From the NCBI GenBank assembly GCA_949357655.1, contig CASHTG010000021.1, forward strand, positions 1,426,001-1,490,000: a stretch of 64,000 nt of DNA, given 5' to 3'. Numbering within the stretch: the first letter of the stretch is position 1; each line of letters begins with the position of its first letter. The notes under the pieces were generated by a model. It did not search any database, was not told where the DNA came from, and was given only the letters and a program-made list of their open reading frames with translations. Below, piece by piece: positions 45,548 through 57,578 of this stretch. The position numbers and the translations under genes were made by a program. The DNA is from Parascedosporium putredinis (taxonomy: Eukaryota; Ascomycota; Sordariomycetes; Microascales; Microascaceae).

Positions 45548-46082
45548 CTGTATTGGTGAGGCAATTTTCTCTACGTGCGATTGGAAACTGAGTTAGCGTG
45601 GATCGGGGAAAAGGAAATTCATTCAATCTTGTCTTTTCCTTTCGGGGCTCTCTTTGTTTTTGGAGGTAGAAAGACGAAAACGACGTAATACCGGAGATTG
45701 AGTTCCGAGGGGCTTGGGTGACGACATGAGATTAGGAGAGCAATTGCACCGTCTGTCGATTCCTCAGGAGTAGCGGCTCCAACATAACCATACCGAATTC
45801 ACAATTCTAGCTTTAAGAGATGTAATGATAAAGATGCAACGCCAGAGCGAATAGAATAAGCGATGAAACTTAGGACGCTAAGAATAAATGCCTAAAGAAG
45901 GAACGATCTTAACAAGAACTACAGGTACACAGAGGTGCTCGCCCCTAGAACAAGTTGCGGTCCCAGTGAATCAGAAATACGGGTCATCGCAAGGAATTCA
46001 ACTGCCAAAAACAACTACATTTTCCAAGCCCTCGACCTTGGCCCATATAATGTCAAGTCCGATCTCAGTACCTCCTTAACCC
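45548..46082. other. Convergent intergenic region between clusters A and B
   Basis: 3' flanks of the Zn2Cys6 gene and the MFS gene; no gene seen. Confidence 0.45.
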
Positions 46083-47766
46083 TTATAGCGAGTAGCGGAA
46101 GAGTGGGCTACGGTCACCCATTGCCTCCAAGACATCAGGAGTGTAGGTCGCCTCAACCTCTTCGACCGACATCTTGTCCCGCTTCTTATTGATAAACATA
46201 TACGTCACTTCCAGAGTCGTGGCAGCGACGATGCCGGCGCAGATGAAACCCAGGCTGGTGCCCCATCCGGTTTGATATCGCGGGCTTTCGGAGCCCTTGA
46301 AGATCAGGCTACCGATGATGCCTCCGCAGTTTCCTAGCGCAATCATGAATGCGACTCCCATGGCCCGCTTCTTCTGCCCGGCGAGGTTGTTTAGCGTCCA
46401 CGTGTTACCACCAGGGACGATGGGATAAACGGAAACAGTTGCGACGTGGACAAAGGTGTAGCACAACGCTACATGGGTGGATATTTCGGCGCTAAACGAA
46501 AAGAGAACTGCATACGCGGCCATGAGACATAGTTGCGGCCCGACGATGAAGGGTAGGCGCCAGGAAAATCTATCGGCGAACCTGGCCACTACGAGGGCAG
46601 ATATGGCACCCGCCACATAAGGAGGGGCTGACAGAAGTTGCGCCTCGTTGCTCTTGAAACCCATGTTGACCATGATTTGCGGTAGGGTGAACTTGAGCGC
46701 GTAGGTGGGGACGGAGCTCGACATGAAGATGAAGGCCTGCAAGTAAAGTTGCCAATCGGTAACGACGCTACGCAGGATCTTCCACTGCTCTTTCCGCTTG
46801 GCCGGCGCCTCCTCATCTAGAGGGTCTTCTTGTTGATGGCGGGTGCCTCTGTACTTTTTGTGTAGATGCTGGAGGTAGCCAATCTCCGTCTCAGAGAGCC
46901 ATCGGGTTGAGTGTGCCGGGGAGTCGGGTAGCAGGAAAAACGATGCGAGGCCGAAGACGACAGTCAAGACGCCCTCGATGATGAAAATCCAGCGCCAACC
47001 GTTGTAACCGGCTAAGCCGGACATTTTGGCGATGCCTGCTGCCAACAAACCCGAAAAGGCACCGGACATGGCTGCAGCGCAGTACAACATGGACATGCGG
47101 AACTGAGTCATGTTCGGAGGGTACCACTGGCTCAAGAGATACGCAGCGCCAGGAAGAAGCCGGCTCTATTGGAAAAGTGTTAGAGATATTGTTCCTGATA
47201 GCAACGCTTCCTGATGCAACAACGTACTCAAAGACACCGAGAAGCACACGACAGCCCATGAGTCCGCCAAAATTTTGACAGAATCCGCTGCAAGTCATTA
47301 CAATTCCCCAGGCCGTGACAATGATACCGATCCAAGTCGAAGGCTTGTCGAACTTGAGCAGAATGGTGTTTGCCGGGACTTCGCACAAAATGTAGGGGAC
47401 GAAGAACATCATGTTGGCAAGATTATAGTCATTGCCAGTCATGCCAAGGTCGGCCTCAAGCCCTTCGATTTTGGCATTGCCGAGATTTGCCCTGTTGACG
47501 ATTTTATAATTAGAGAGGTCATTGAAACACAAACGGGGCGAGCGGGGACGCTCTTACCTGTCCAGGTTCGAAATTAGATACAGGGCCATCAGCAACGGCA
47601 TCAAATGCCAGTCAACTTTGCGGAAGGTCCTGTTGTGCTCCTCGTGGGAGATGCCATAGAGCTCCGCATCGTCATCGATGAGTTTGGAGTCCGAGGGCTT
47701 CTCCACATGCGAAATGTCGGCTGAGGACCGTTTGTTCGTCTCCATTGCGAGTGTTTCCGGGCGCAT
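46083..47766 (-). CDS. MFS transporter, anion:cation symporter (Dal5/allantoate-type) family
   Basis: Plasma-membrane importer of an organic anion or vitamin-like acid. Exons complement(47558..47766, 47228..47491, 46083..47165), 518 residues with one base restored near 47150-47153. The soluble acidic N-terminus ends in RKVDWHLMPLLMALYLISNLDR[intron]ANLGNAK, the hallmark TM1 region of this family; further marks are YILCEVPANTILLKF, GYNGWRWIFIIEG and the late segment LNNLAGQKKRAMGVAFMIALGNCGGIIG. About 12 helices. A CGGA-N8-TCCG dyad lies 131 bp upstream of the ATG (47897-47912), so it is probably co-regulated with the other cluster B genes and may import their substrate. Confidence 0.92.
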
Positions 47767-49032
47767 CAATTGATGTAAAAGAAAGAGTCGCGCTGGTGAC
47801 TGCTCTTTCACTCATGACGATGCGAATGCGTCGGATTATCTGCACCCTTTATCTTGGAAGCCATCCAGCGTAGGATTTCCGTGTTACTTTGACGACCGGA
47901 CTTGTACATCCGGCAGTCGCGCTTGTGGGGGACGGAGCTCTAAGATGTGGAGACATCATTTCTCCTCGTTTCCCCACGATTCAATCCCACTGGCTCTAGC
48001 GCCCCCGCATTTTGAACCCCTTCCGGCCTTGGTTTGTGGTTTGTTCTGGGGAGGACCAAGGGGAGAATGCATACCGGGGGATGGTTAGGCACTGCAAAGC
48101 CCCACCCAATTCGCCTGGGGTAATGGGGCATACTACATTCATGCCAAACGCAGAAGGAGAAGGATCACGCAACACCTCGAAGAGTCGAAACCTTGACGGT
48201 TCTAGCGTCGATATTGATTCTCCAAAATCTCTAATCTGTTTGCGCTTCCTATCGTGATCCCCGATGGACACCGGAATTGCATATCTAGGCCTATACGTTC
48301 CGCTCGTCCTGTCCGGGGAAAAGGAAGAGACTCAAGCATCTCCCAGTTGGTAGTTGTTCACCACTCCAACTAGGAAACTTTGCAGTAACACTCTATCTTC
48401 TCATTTCTATTGGGCCATGTAGGGTATATCCTTGTCTTGCTCTATTCCATCGACATGCCCCGACCTCAGAAACAAGATATGCATTCATGAAGTTCTTTTT
48501 CAGACTTGTTAAAGTCCCTGGACAACAAGGCGAGAGCATCTACTCCGCTCCTTACCTACCTCATTGTCCATAACATCACCAATTATCAAGTACTCGAAAG
48601 AAGCATGGGATCCATGCTGCGAGGCAGCGATGAGAGAAGTGATCAACTTCGTTTTTGGTGGTTTGATGACGATCCCACCGTAGACTATGTCGGGAATAGA
48701 AAGGGAATAGAAAGAAACTCAGCTATAGCCACCAAGTCGCCTTGAAGGCAAAAGTCTTGACCCCCGTCGATAAATCCATGGATGTAATTCTCGAACTCGG
48801 AGATTGGTGTCCTTCGTAAATAGCGGGGCCTTCAAGCCCAACCTCGGGGTTGTTTTCCGGATTACCCTCATCGGCCGAACTTCTGCGGCTCAAGGGTCAT
48901 TCATAATTAACTTGGCACCAATCGGAAACATAATTCAAAGCTTTGAGATATCGGGACCACCCGCCTAGGATCCAGTCACAGCCCTAGCCCTGCTTCTGGT
49001 GAAAGTTTCCAGATCTATACTGTAGATTCAAT
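47767..49032. promoter_or_regulatory. Divergent promoter, MFS / HSL esterase
   Basis: 1.27 kb without a recognised gene. Carries the dyad CGGACTTGTACATCCG (47897-47912) near the MFS gene and one CCGAGGT (complement 48841-48847) 190 bp before the esterase start. Confidence 0.5.
47897..47912. promoter_or_regulatory. CGG-N10-CCG dyad, candidate Zn2Cys6 site 1
   Basis: CGGACTTGTACATCCG, matches CGGA-N8-TCCG found in other cluster B promoters. Confidence 0.55.
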
Positions 49033-50189
49033 ATGGATTTCTCGAGATACGGAACACCAAGCGCTGACTGGTCTGCACTTGTTGCAGAGAACCCGGAAGC
49101 CGTCCGCGAGGGCTACAGCGGCAACCACCTCGATAATGCTCAAGTTCTTCGTGATGTCAACAATAAAGCGCGCGAGTCATTGGCCGACAAGCTGATGACT
49201 ACAACCGGCTTGAGGTCATCCGTCACGATTGAAACAATTCCGGTAGCGTCGCGAGATGAGCACACCATCCCCGTCCGCAGATACGCACGTCTTGGCCGGG
49301 ACACCGACTCATGCCCCGTTCTGATATTCTTCCACGGCGGCGGGTTTCTATTCGGCTCTGAGACCACGGATGATGTTATTTGCGCGACCATGGCCTTGCG
49401 AGCTCGTGTCGTGGTTCTCAGCATCATCTATAGACATACCCCCGCGCACAAGCATCCCGCACAGCACAACGATGCTTGGGACGCCTACCGATCTATCTTG
49501 GCCGAACCTCAAACATTGAAGGTTAGCCTGAAGTCAGGTGTCACGTTGATGGGTGTATCTGCTGGTGCTGGTCTTGCCGCCTCGGTGGTGTTGCGTGACT
49601 TAGCGTGTGCAAAGAGTACTCAGGGCTACGAAATGCCCATCAAGGGAGTCGTGCTCTCGATCCCCTGGTTGATTCACATTGACAACTATCCTCTGAATTT
49701 GTTCGTGTCACCGGACAAGGCCTCCAAGATACAATGCACCGATACCGCCGTGATCCCAACGAAACGCCTGAGTCTGTTTTCCGATTTGCTTGAGGTGGAG
49801 GATCCAACTGACCCGGTATTGAACACCGCCCTTGCACCCGACTCTTCATTATCCGGGTGGCCTAAGACCGCATTTCTGGTCGCTGGGATGGATCCTCTAC
49901 GAGACGATGGCCTTCTATTTGCCACTCGACTTGAAAAGTTAAGGTAAGAGCAACAGCCCTAACGTCACCCGCTGTTAGATGCACGATTGGAATTTCTGAT
50001 GATATTTATACGACTCCTAGTGTCCCGGTAAGCGTTCACATCTTTCCCGGCGTGCCTCATGGTTTCGCACGGTGGCCGACACTTCCGACGAGCCAACGCT
50101 ACCAAGCTCGTATTTTGGAGGCATTAGAGTGGGCAAACGATGAGGAGGAAGATCAGAAACGAAGGATGGTTGGATGGCATGTAGCTTAG
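49033..50189 (+). CDS. Alpha/beta hydrolase, hormone-sensitive lipase (HSL) family esterase
   Basis: Carboxylesterase or lactonase. Exons 49033..49943 and 50021..50189, 359 residues, no frame break. The oxyanion-hole motif FFHGGGFLFGS, nucleophile GVSAGAG, catalytic Asp in MDPLRDDG and catalytic His in GVPHGFARW are all present. No signal peptide, so cytosolic. Next to a Baeyer-Villiger monooxygenase cluster it is a natural candidate to hydrolyse the ester or lactone that enzyme produces, but sequence does not show the substrate. Confidence 0.92.
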
Positions 50190-50284
50190 AAGATTGCATT
50201 TTATACCTACGATATGGCCCATTCTCTATGGCAAGTTATATTACATTTGATCACACCTTAATCCGGTGCATCTAGCAAAGTATG

Positions 50285-51052
50285 CTACGAAATAGTAGGG
50301 ATCGGAGCTGGCCCATGCCTAAAATGAACGCCCAATTCTTTTGCGATCCCTAGGCAAAGGGTTTGAAGATCCACAAGATCTTGATGTGATGCACCATTGA
50401 AAAGCATCCCCTTCATGTGGCTCCGAAGCTGGTTCTGACAGTCCATCCCGTAAAGTGCAGACACGATTGCGTATCCCGTCATTAACGAGTCCAGAACCCC
50501 ATCATACGAAAAGACGCGGGCATATAGAAGGTCTAGTTTAGTCAGCTACCATTGACTCGATACAGTTCATACCGGGATTAGGAAAACGTTACCTCGCACA
50601 ACAAAGGTATAGTCTGGGCTTGCCCTCACGGTTGCCTCGGGATCAAATTCGGGGTTTCTTGCATAGATGCTAAGCCAAAACTCGCGACCCCGTTTCTTGG
50701 CATGCTCTTCCGACTCCTTCGATCTCGGTGACTCTGTTTCCCTGTATTCGTCCGGTAGGCATCGAGACAGGGTCCGCATGGCGTTCCCAGTCCGGGCTGC
50801 ACCTGCTATTCCGGTGGACTTGATCAAGCCCTCACGTACTTTCCGGACGGCTTCTTGCCGCTCAACGGGTGTCAATTCCGCCAAGAGATTGCTAGAAAGG
50901 TGTTCATAGACGTGGGGGATGACATCGGGATAGTTGAGCGAGGAGAGCGTGACTATGGCACACATGTACTGTCGTACACGCTGAGCCGTGTTGCCTTGGC
51001 CCAGCAATGACTGGAGGAATTCTGCCGATAGGCGAGGAGTCTCGGAGGCCAT
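50285..51052 (-). CDS. Carboxymuconolactone decarboxylase / AhpD-like protein
   Basis: Member of the CMD/AhpD-like all-helical fold, found in decarboxylases of aromatic catabolism and in peroxidase-type proteins. Exons complement(50593..51052, 50285..50532), 235 residues, no frame break. Family-like features: CAIVTLSSLNYPDVI in the N-terminal half and the C-terminal helix pair SALYGMDCQNQLRSHM then KGMLFNGASHQDLVDLQTL, matching the CMD pattern of a His-containing helix followed by Gly-Ala-Ser and an acidic helix. The CxxC pair of true AhpD is absent. Divergent from the ABM-like gene; a CGGA-N8-TCCG dyad sits between them. Confidence 0.8.
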
Positions 51053-51434
51053 AGTTTTAGGGGTCGAGAGGATTCAATTAGCGCACTGGATATTGGAATC
51101 TTGATGAACAGGGAGCTGCAGAGTCTAGCAAAGCGGCCTTCTTGAATCCGACCCCTTGCACCTTGTCAGCGAGTTTTTAAGCCCAGAGGGCTGGTGTGGG
51201 GCTCTTTTCGCTGGTGCGGGGAAGACTTGCAAGTCGGACATCAATATCCGTGGCACCTCGCCGCCCGATTCCCGTCCGCCGAGGCGTTCCAACAGGAGGA
51301 GCCGGCTTGCCAGCCCCAGTCAACCCATTTCCCCCTTTTTATTTTCGTAAACTATCTAAGTCCTACGTCGTATCCATCCCTCCCTTGCCACCTTGGAATT
51401 CCAAAGCAGCCAGCAAATTGTTCCGCAATTCACC
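51053..51434. promoter_or_regulatory. Divergent promoter, CMD-like / ABM-like genes
   Basis: 382 bp shared promoter containing the dyad CGGACATCAATATCCG at 51235-51250, about midway between the two start codons. Confidence 0.55.
51235..51250. promoter_or_regulatory. CGG-N10-CCG dyad, candidate Zn2Cys6 site 2
   Basis: CGGACATCAATATCCG; differs by only three bases from site 4 in the regulator/BVMO promoter. Confidence 0.6.
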
Positions 51435-52238
51435 ATGTTTGTCATATGCCCCATGTCGAATTGCGCTTCGGCGCAGAAACGAGACCGCGTAAGTTGCTTT
51501 CATTGTACACTCCTGTTGGGATGATGCGAAGCTGAGAACGGGACCCAGTTCCTCGAGTACCTCTCCAAGATTGCCCCAGCGACGCTCGAGTCGGAGCCCG
51601 AATGCCAGGCTTATGCCTGGTTTCGCAGTGCAGAGGATAATGACCAAGTGCCGCATCACTGGCTTCAGGGTTTCGAAATGTAAGTGCGAGAGACAGGTTA
51701 TGACCTCTAGGCATCCAAGGGACCGCTGACTGATCATAAAAAAATAACTAGATACGAAACACCCGAGGCAAACACAGTTACGCACAGGTCAAGCACCCCT
51801 TACAAAACATTCCGCGCTGCTGTGGGTGAGGAAGGCTTGCTAGAGCGCCCGAGTGACCTTCGATACTGGAAGCCTACAGACATTGGTTTTGTCATCCGCC
51901 CGGGTATAGAAGGGCAGATGAAAGTGCCACCAGTTGGAGAAGGACGGTACCTTATTGTGAATGAGCTCGGGCCCAATGTGGGTTCAAAAGGCCAGGTCAT
52001 GGCGCGGATGCGCAAGCTGGCCACCCTTGCTGGCGACAGCAAGTCCGTAGTATCTTTCTTGGTTTTAGACCGCGGGGAAGGTGATGCGGACGAAAGCGTA
52101 TACGTGTTTAGCCTTTTCGAAGATAAGGCAAATGCCAAGGAGTGGGAGAATGCTGGCTCGGGCATTTGGTCAGATTTGATGCAATTTGTCTCCAGAGGAG
52201 ACGGACTACCTGGCGTGAGTGCGGTATCGGGTTTATAG
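51435..52238 (+). CDS. ABM/dimeric alpha-beta barrel protein (monooxygenase-like)
   Basis: Small cytosolic protein of the antibiotic-biosynthesis-monooxygenase/EthD-like barrel superfamily; often cofactor-free oxygenases or cyclases in aromatic metabolism. Exons 51435..51488, 51537..51679 and 51752..52238 join in frame to 227 residues. The first barrel repeat reads NGTQFLEYLSKIAPATLESEPE, YAWFRSAED, LQGFEIYETPEANTVTHRSS, TPYKTFRAAV, the usual order of this superfamily; the second half (GRYLIVNELGP, SFLVLDRGE, VYVFSLFEDKANAKEW) repeats the fold. Exon 1 is short and its model less certain. Activity unknown. Divergent from the CMD-like gene. Confidence 0.75.
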
Positions 52239-52491
52239 GAAGGTAATACTCTGCTAGACATATTAAATGCAGTCAGACATACCCTTATGTGCAGAAAATT
52301 TAACAAATCTCTTAAACGGCACGTATGCAGTAGGTAACTCTTGACACTATATGTAGTCTTGTCTGCCAGTTTCCGCGGCGCTTCTAAACTCCTTCCTGCA
52401 AACGAAATGGAAGGCACAGTTCCTGATGAATGCTAAATTAACAGTTTATATTATAACTGAATCCATATAGATACTACAAGAGCTTTGTATA

Positions 52492-53738
52492 CTACATAAT
52501 GGCGATAGCGTTGGGCGGAGAAGCCACCGCGCCCGTATAATTGAGCGGCGCTGATGTGAAAAAGAATGACCAACGCTTACGCCTTGCACAAAGTTCAGCC
52601 AACTTATCCAGATCAAACAACTCCCCAATGGGCGTTCCCCACCCGGCGAGGAGAATGGGGTGAAGGTGCCATTCCTTCTCCGTCGGAGCTGTTCGAGAGG
52701 TTAGTTATCTGTGACGTAGCCTCTAGTATTCGACTAAATGATATGCCGGAGAACTTACGGCGGACCTCAAACCCAGGGCTGTCAGAAGCCACCGCTGCGA
52801 ATTGCCTCTCCCAGAGCCACTCCGTGGTTTGCCGACTTTGCGCGAGCCCGCACCATTCCCGAACTCCAGAGACTCTGGTGCGGCCTTCGCTATCTAGGGT
52901 CTGGTAAGCTGCTGCATATCCTGTCCTTATAAAGAGCACATCCCCGCTCCGAAATTCGATTCCTTCCTCCTCGGCGATTGCTCTAACGCTCTCTAACGTT
53001 ATTCCGTGCGGCGTGAAATGGTCAACGGAGATACCCTGGCGCTTGGCGTATGACGCGTAATCAATGAGGACTCCGCGGCCAGCCAAGGCCTTTGAGTTCC
53101 AAGTCTGAAGGCCGTTGATTGCTGTCCTGGGAGCGGAATGGATCTCTTCTTGGGTAGTACTGTACCAACTTGAATCAGTCTTGGGGTTCGTGACCGTCCA
53201 TGGAATTAACGCGTCATCCATACCCATTGTAGAATTTCTTATCCTTTTGATATGCGAAATGGCGAAGACTATCCCATTGGGAACTACCTTGAGTATTGAA
53301 GGAAATCTAAGACAGACAGCAAGTCCCGTTAGCTTTCACTGGTGTGCCTCTCAAGATGGCGGTGGTACATGGCTGCTTACCACGTCGTCATTCACGACTA
53401 GCGGGTTCTTATCCACAATCTTTTGCTCAAAACCTGCCCTGCCAAGCAAAGGGGGATCAAACAAATCCAGGGGTAAACTAGATCAAGAGAGCAGGTTAAC
53501 AATTTGATACGGCCGGGTGGCCGGGTCGGGCATTTTGGAAGCATACTCTAGGCCTACTCGCTCGCCCGTCTGGATTTCTTCCTTGCAGCCCTCGCCACAA
53601 CTTCCTCGGTCAGATAGTTCAAAGATCCGAGCGCGCTCTCTGGGCCATCCCCCAGAGCCCCCATGCCGAATTCGGTGGATCACCTTTTCGGAGGGGCAAG
53701 TCGCTTAGCGACGGAATGGGTTGCATTACAGGGGCCAT
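52492..53738 (-). CDS. Cyclase-family metal-dependent hydrolase (PF04199-like)
   Basis: Fungal member of the putative cyclase / kynurenine-formamidase-like superfamily, which hydrolyses amides or lactones or catalyses ring closure. Exons run from ATG 53738 leftward to TAG 52492; clear introns are gtatgc...gatctag after GERVGL, gtaagc...cttag before ISFNTQGSS, and gtaagt...cag with a CTAAC branch point before EKEWHLHP. Family marks: SAWGLW, GSLNYLTEE, LPLDLFDPP, the SQWDSLRHFAYQ metal/substrate segment, GRGVLIDYASYAKRQG, VLFIRTGYA and the C-terminal LHPILLAGWGTPIGELFDL. Indels: missing bases at 53649-53653 and 53578-53584 and a net +1 or -2 near 53229. Expected size about 345 residues. Confidence 0.83.
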
Positions 53739-54207
53739 GATCGGATTCGCCGTAACTTGAGGATACAATATCGGTAAGGTTGTGTAATAGTAAACTGTGT
53801 GCGCGAGATTAAGATGAATCCTTGGGGCATGAGTTATGTTGTGAATAAATGCTTGGGTAGTCCCACGTCTGAGCCCCGCACTGCATCTTTTGGGGTGGCT
53901 CTCCTATCGGATTTTGGTATCCGGCACCGGGCGGACTAGTGCCGCAAGTCTTCATCCGCCAAGCATTCGCCCCCGGAGATCGATTTGGTCTTTTACCGAC
54001 GGGCCTAGGGGACTTTCTAAGCGGGATCGGCGCGCGCGTCTTCCAGTAATCCATGGCCTATGTAGTAGTCCGGCGGGCTATTGATATATCTGGAGGGCTG
54101 ACGTCTGCTAGTTTTCAGGATGCGGCGGCCATCATGCTAGATATCACACATGAAGCAAATAATTTTCTGATCTAACTTAATTTCGAAACTGCCTATCAAC
54201 TTCTACC
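53739..54207. promoter_or_regulatory. Divergent promoter, cyclase / EthD-like genes
   Basis: 469 bp shared promoter with the dyad CGGATTTTGGTATCCG at 53908-53923. Confidence 0.55.
53908..53923. promoter_or_regulatory. CGG-N10-CCG dyad, candidate Zn2Cys6 site 3
   Basis: CGGATTTTGGTATCCG, same half-sites, spacing and flanking A/T as the other cluster B sites. Confidence 0.5.
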
Positions 54208-54876
54208 ATGTCTGTACCTGGAATCCTCATGCGCCTCGTGCAACCCCGCGATGGCACCAATCCTCCAGCGGATTCTAGCAGCAGCCCGATCGCACCTTGT
54301 CCCAATGTAGAGGCGATTCAGGTCATGGAAGCCAACGACGAGGCGAAACCCTCGAGGAATACAATCTATTTTCTCAGCGACATAACACCTCTCTTGTCTA
54401 GCCCATCGAAATACAACGAAGACGTCAGTGCCCACGGATCTACTCTCGAGTCCGTCGCCTGGGTCATCTGCTCCTTCATCAATGGGCGGGACGCGGCGAA
54501 TCCGGGAGCGGACAATGTTGCGCATCTGTTACCCAAGGCCCCTGTGGCTGGATCCGTCCTTGTAGCCAACGGATCAACACCCAGGCCGGACAAAGTGCAG
54601 CATTACCACGACTGGTACGACCAAGAGCATGGCGAGAAGCTTACCCATGTTCCGGGGTGGAACTCGGCAAGACGATACAAGCTCGAGAAGGTATATGGGG
54701 AGGCAGAGACGGCCAATTTCTACGGTTTAAACTACTACGATGAGGTGAATGGTTTAGGCGGCCCGGAATGGAAGGCTGGAGTCACAGAGTGGACTATGAG
54801 GATTCGTAGCAATGCGGCGAAGCCGAACGTGCGTCGCGTGTGGAGGTCCGTCGCCAATAAGGCACCCCAACATTAG
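54208..54876 (+). CDS. EthD-like dimeric alpha-beta barrel protein
   Basis: Single-exon gene, 222 residues, no frame break. Begins MSVPGILMRLVQPRDG. The C-terminal domain shows the EthD-type arrangement HYHDWYDQEHGEKLTHVPGW (His-rich, W-Y-x-x-E-H), RRYKLEKVYGE and a closing helix GPEWKAGVTEWTMRIRS. EthD-like proteins accompany oxygenases in degradative and polyketide clusters; their own reaction is usually unknown. Divergent from the cyclase gene and probably co-regulated with it through the dyad at 53908. Confidence 0.85.
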   Translation: MSVPGILMRLVQPRDGTNPPADSSSSPIAPCPNVEAIQVMEANDEAKPSRNTIYFLSDITPLLSSPSKYNEDVSAHGSTLESVAWVICSFINGRDAANPGADNVAHLLPKAPVAGSVLVANGSTPRPDKVQHYHDWYDQEHGEKLTHVPGWNSARRYKLEKVYGEAETANFYGLNYYDEVNGLGGPEWKAGVTEWTMRIRSNAAKPNVRRVWRSVANKAPQH

Positions 54877-55000
54877 AGAGAGACACTACGTGTATATACA
54901 ACACATAAACCTAGAAATTTTGGTATCTCATTCGTATCACATTCAATTATTTGTCAACCCTTATACAACCTACGATTATCCTAACGAACTAGGAGCGAAG

Positions 55001-57578
55001 CTATGGCATTGGCTGCGGTGGAGCGAACAAGCCATAGAGTGAGTCTTGGTAGATGTCGTTTTCTTGGCCATTTAAAAATCCGGCATGTGCGCATCGATGG
55101 GCCCGTACGTGGTATCTAGATACTCCAGGGTGTTCCAGTATTCGGGCGTCACGACATTTTGCCCACCCCCTCACGGACTTGAGCCGGCTCTCCGATGCCG
55201 TTCCCATCATTGGGCAACCTGAAGAAGAGACTTTCATCTAGACTTGGCTGCAGGTGATGCATGACTGGCTCATCGATCCCCTCCTCGTTGACGTGAAACT
55301 GGAGTTCGTTCACAATGTCGTGCAGGATACCCAATGGCTTTTTCAGCCCGTAATTGCACCCCCGTTGGAGCTCATTCAAGCACGTCCAGAAGAACGAAAT
55401 TGTTTCCGTGTACTTTCCGCGGTCATGGTGCTCCCGGCTCAGGATAGCTGTCGCTCCCGAGTACACTGCATATGACAAAAGGAAGGGTGCCCGACGCAGT
55501 GTAAACGCCATGCGGTAGGACCGGACATATTTTTCGATCATGAGAGCGCTGGAGATGCAAAAATCTTGGCCAAGTCTCTTGCTGTGACTATCCGAACAGC
55601 GTCTAAGGTGGCCTTGCTCCAGAAAGGCGCGGTGAAGAAGGATCGTTAGGGCATAGAATGTTGTGCTACAAGTTTGGTGAGTTAGGTATCGTTGTTCAGG
55701 GGCTCAGCTTGTACTTGTAGACTAAAGACTGGCGGGGAACCTACTGTGGTGTGACCTGGTGAGGTGGAGGCGTGGCCCGGTTGTCGGGATTAAACCGTAG
55801 GTGGGAAGGAAGGGTTGCCTTCCAGTTCTCAAGTTCCCATTCAATTGAACGTTTCCTATCGACCAATACTTCGTTCGAAAGCTTGATGGATTGTATCCCG
55901 TACAGATCAGTGATTTTGGTAGAGATCTGTAGCAGCCGCGCTAACGCCATGAACGTCGACACACCGTACGCGGGTTGTGGGGCGTAAGCTGGTTGATTCG
56001 GGTTCGGGAAACACGGATCCTCGTATGGTTGCCAATCTTCGAGCTCTTCAAACGTGTCCAGAGGCTGAAGTGGCACTCTCGCCTCGACGGACGCGAACAT
56101 GCAAGGCCGGCCGAGGTAGAGCGCCTGCGTAGCATCAGTCGCGTACGCGCCCCAATAAAGCCTTTTACGCATCTCAAGCTCCAGATCTCGACGCAAGCGC
56201 CGGCCGTTACTCAACCCCGTCACGCTCTGATAGTCTGGGGCAAGCATCATATGACAGCCGAGATCAAGAATCATTCGGTACGCCGTCCCAGACAACCCCA
56301 GCCGGCGCTTGAATGACCCTGGGAGACGAGCGTCGCGCTCGTCAGAAGCAAGGCCATGGCCGACGCGATGCTGGGTCGCTGTATCTCATCCACTAGGAGC
56401 TGGCGAAACCGCGTGTAAAACCGAGATCCCGGACTCTGAATGTCATGAGGGCCGTCGGACCTCAAACATTCCCGGTCGCTATACATTGAGCTGGAATAGT
56501 ATATCGCATTCAAGAGTAGCTTATTGGCCCAAACGCCCCCGCCGTTGGCAAGACTGTCCATCATCGCGGGACGATACGTCACTAGATAGGCAAAGTGCTG
56601 ACGGTTAAAGTGCAGATCAAGAAGGTGCTTGGCGAGCTCCGGATTACAGCCGTCCAAGTCCATGTGGTCAGATGGCTGCCGAAAGATTTGTGTTTCTCGC
56701 TGCTTTTGAAGTGCAGCGTTGCTTATGAGCCGCGCTTTGGACTCGGCGATGGCGCCTTCCCCTCTCCGCATGAGCTTGGAGATATTCTCTGTGTGTCGCT
56801 TGCGATCCGTAGGGTTCATGATCCCGGCCAGCCCATGGACGGAAGAAACACAGCCATTCTCATGAAAGACCCCCGCAACTCGGGCTTCACAAGGCGACAA
56901 ACAATTGGATAGGCTTGCGCTATTTCTTTTTGTATCTTCTTGCTCTCTAGACCCGGCCGGCGCCATGACTGGAGCCCTTCCAACGGCACCGCCCGGTGAG
57001 CTCTGCATCATGGTATTTCGCTCATTTAGTTCTTCCCCTGCGTCATCCTCATCCAGAGGCTGTAGCCTATGCCTGCTCCCGTTAATGTCGAAGGGGGTCT
57101 GACAAACTGAGGGATCCGGTGGATTTGAGACCGGCGTCAGCTGGACGGGGTGTCGGAGCTCCTGATGAGGGACACTAAACAAGGATGTGGCAGACACCGA
57201 CCCGGCGGTCGCGGCAGCAGTACTATCGGCAGGGCTGGGACCAGCGTGCGACTCTGGGTATTGTTGACTATCGCCTTCTCCGATGCTTGCCTGATGTGGG
57301 AAATCGAGCCCGGACGCCTTCATGTGCTCAAGCATAACGGAGATTGTGTCTTCGAGGCTTTGGATGCGCGACCGCGACGGCCGCAGCTCCCGTCTCGCAT
57401 CGCGAGGATAGACGCAAGTGACGCCGTTCAGCTGACAGTCGTTGCAGTGTGGTCGTGTTCCGTCACATTTGACTTTTCTTTGACGGCATAATGTGCAAGT
57501 TTTACAAGTTCTGGGCCCGCGGGCGGCACGGGGACGACCATCTTTGGCCATGGGCCGCGAAATCTTTGATTCAGTCAT
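55001..57578 (-). CDS. Zn2Cys6 transcription factor (cluster B regulator candidate)
   Basis: Nuclear regulator of about 833 residues. Exons complement(55745..57578, 55001..55665); single bases are missing at 56296-56299, 55148-55156 and 55074-55078. The zinc cluster is RTCKTCTLCRQRKVKCDG then PHCNDCQLNGVTC, followed by a predicted coiled-coil segment RSRIQSLEDTISVMLEHM. A long disordered region and the fungal transcription factor domain follow (HLLDLHFNRQHFAYLVTYRP, RMILDLGCHMM, EMRKRLYWGAYATDATQALYLGRP). It is divergent from the BVMO gene, and the shared promoter holds the best copy of the CGGA-N8-TCCG dyad, suggesting autoregulation and control of the cluster. Confidence 0.9.
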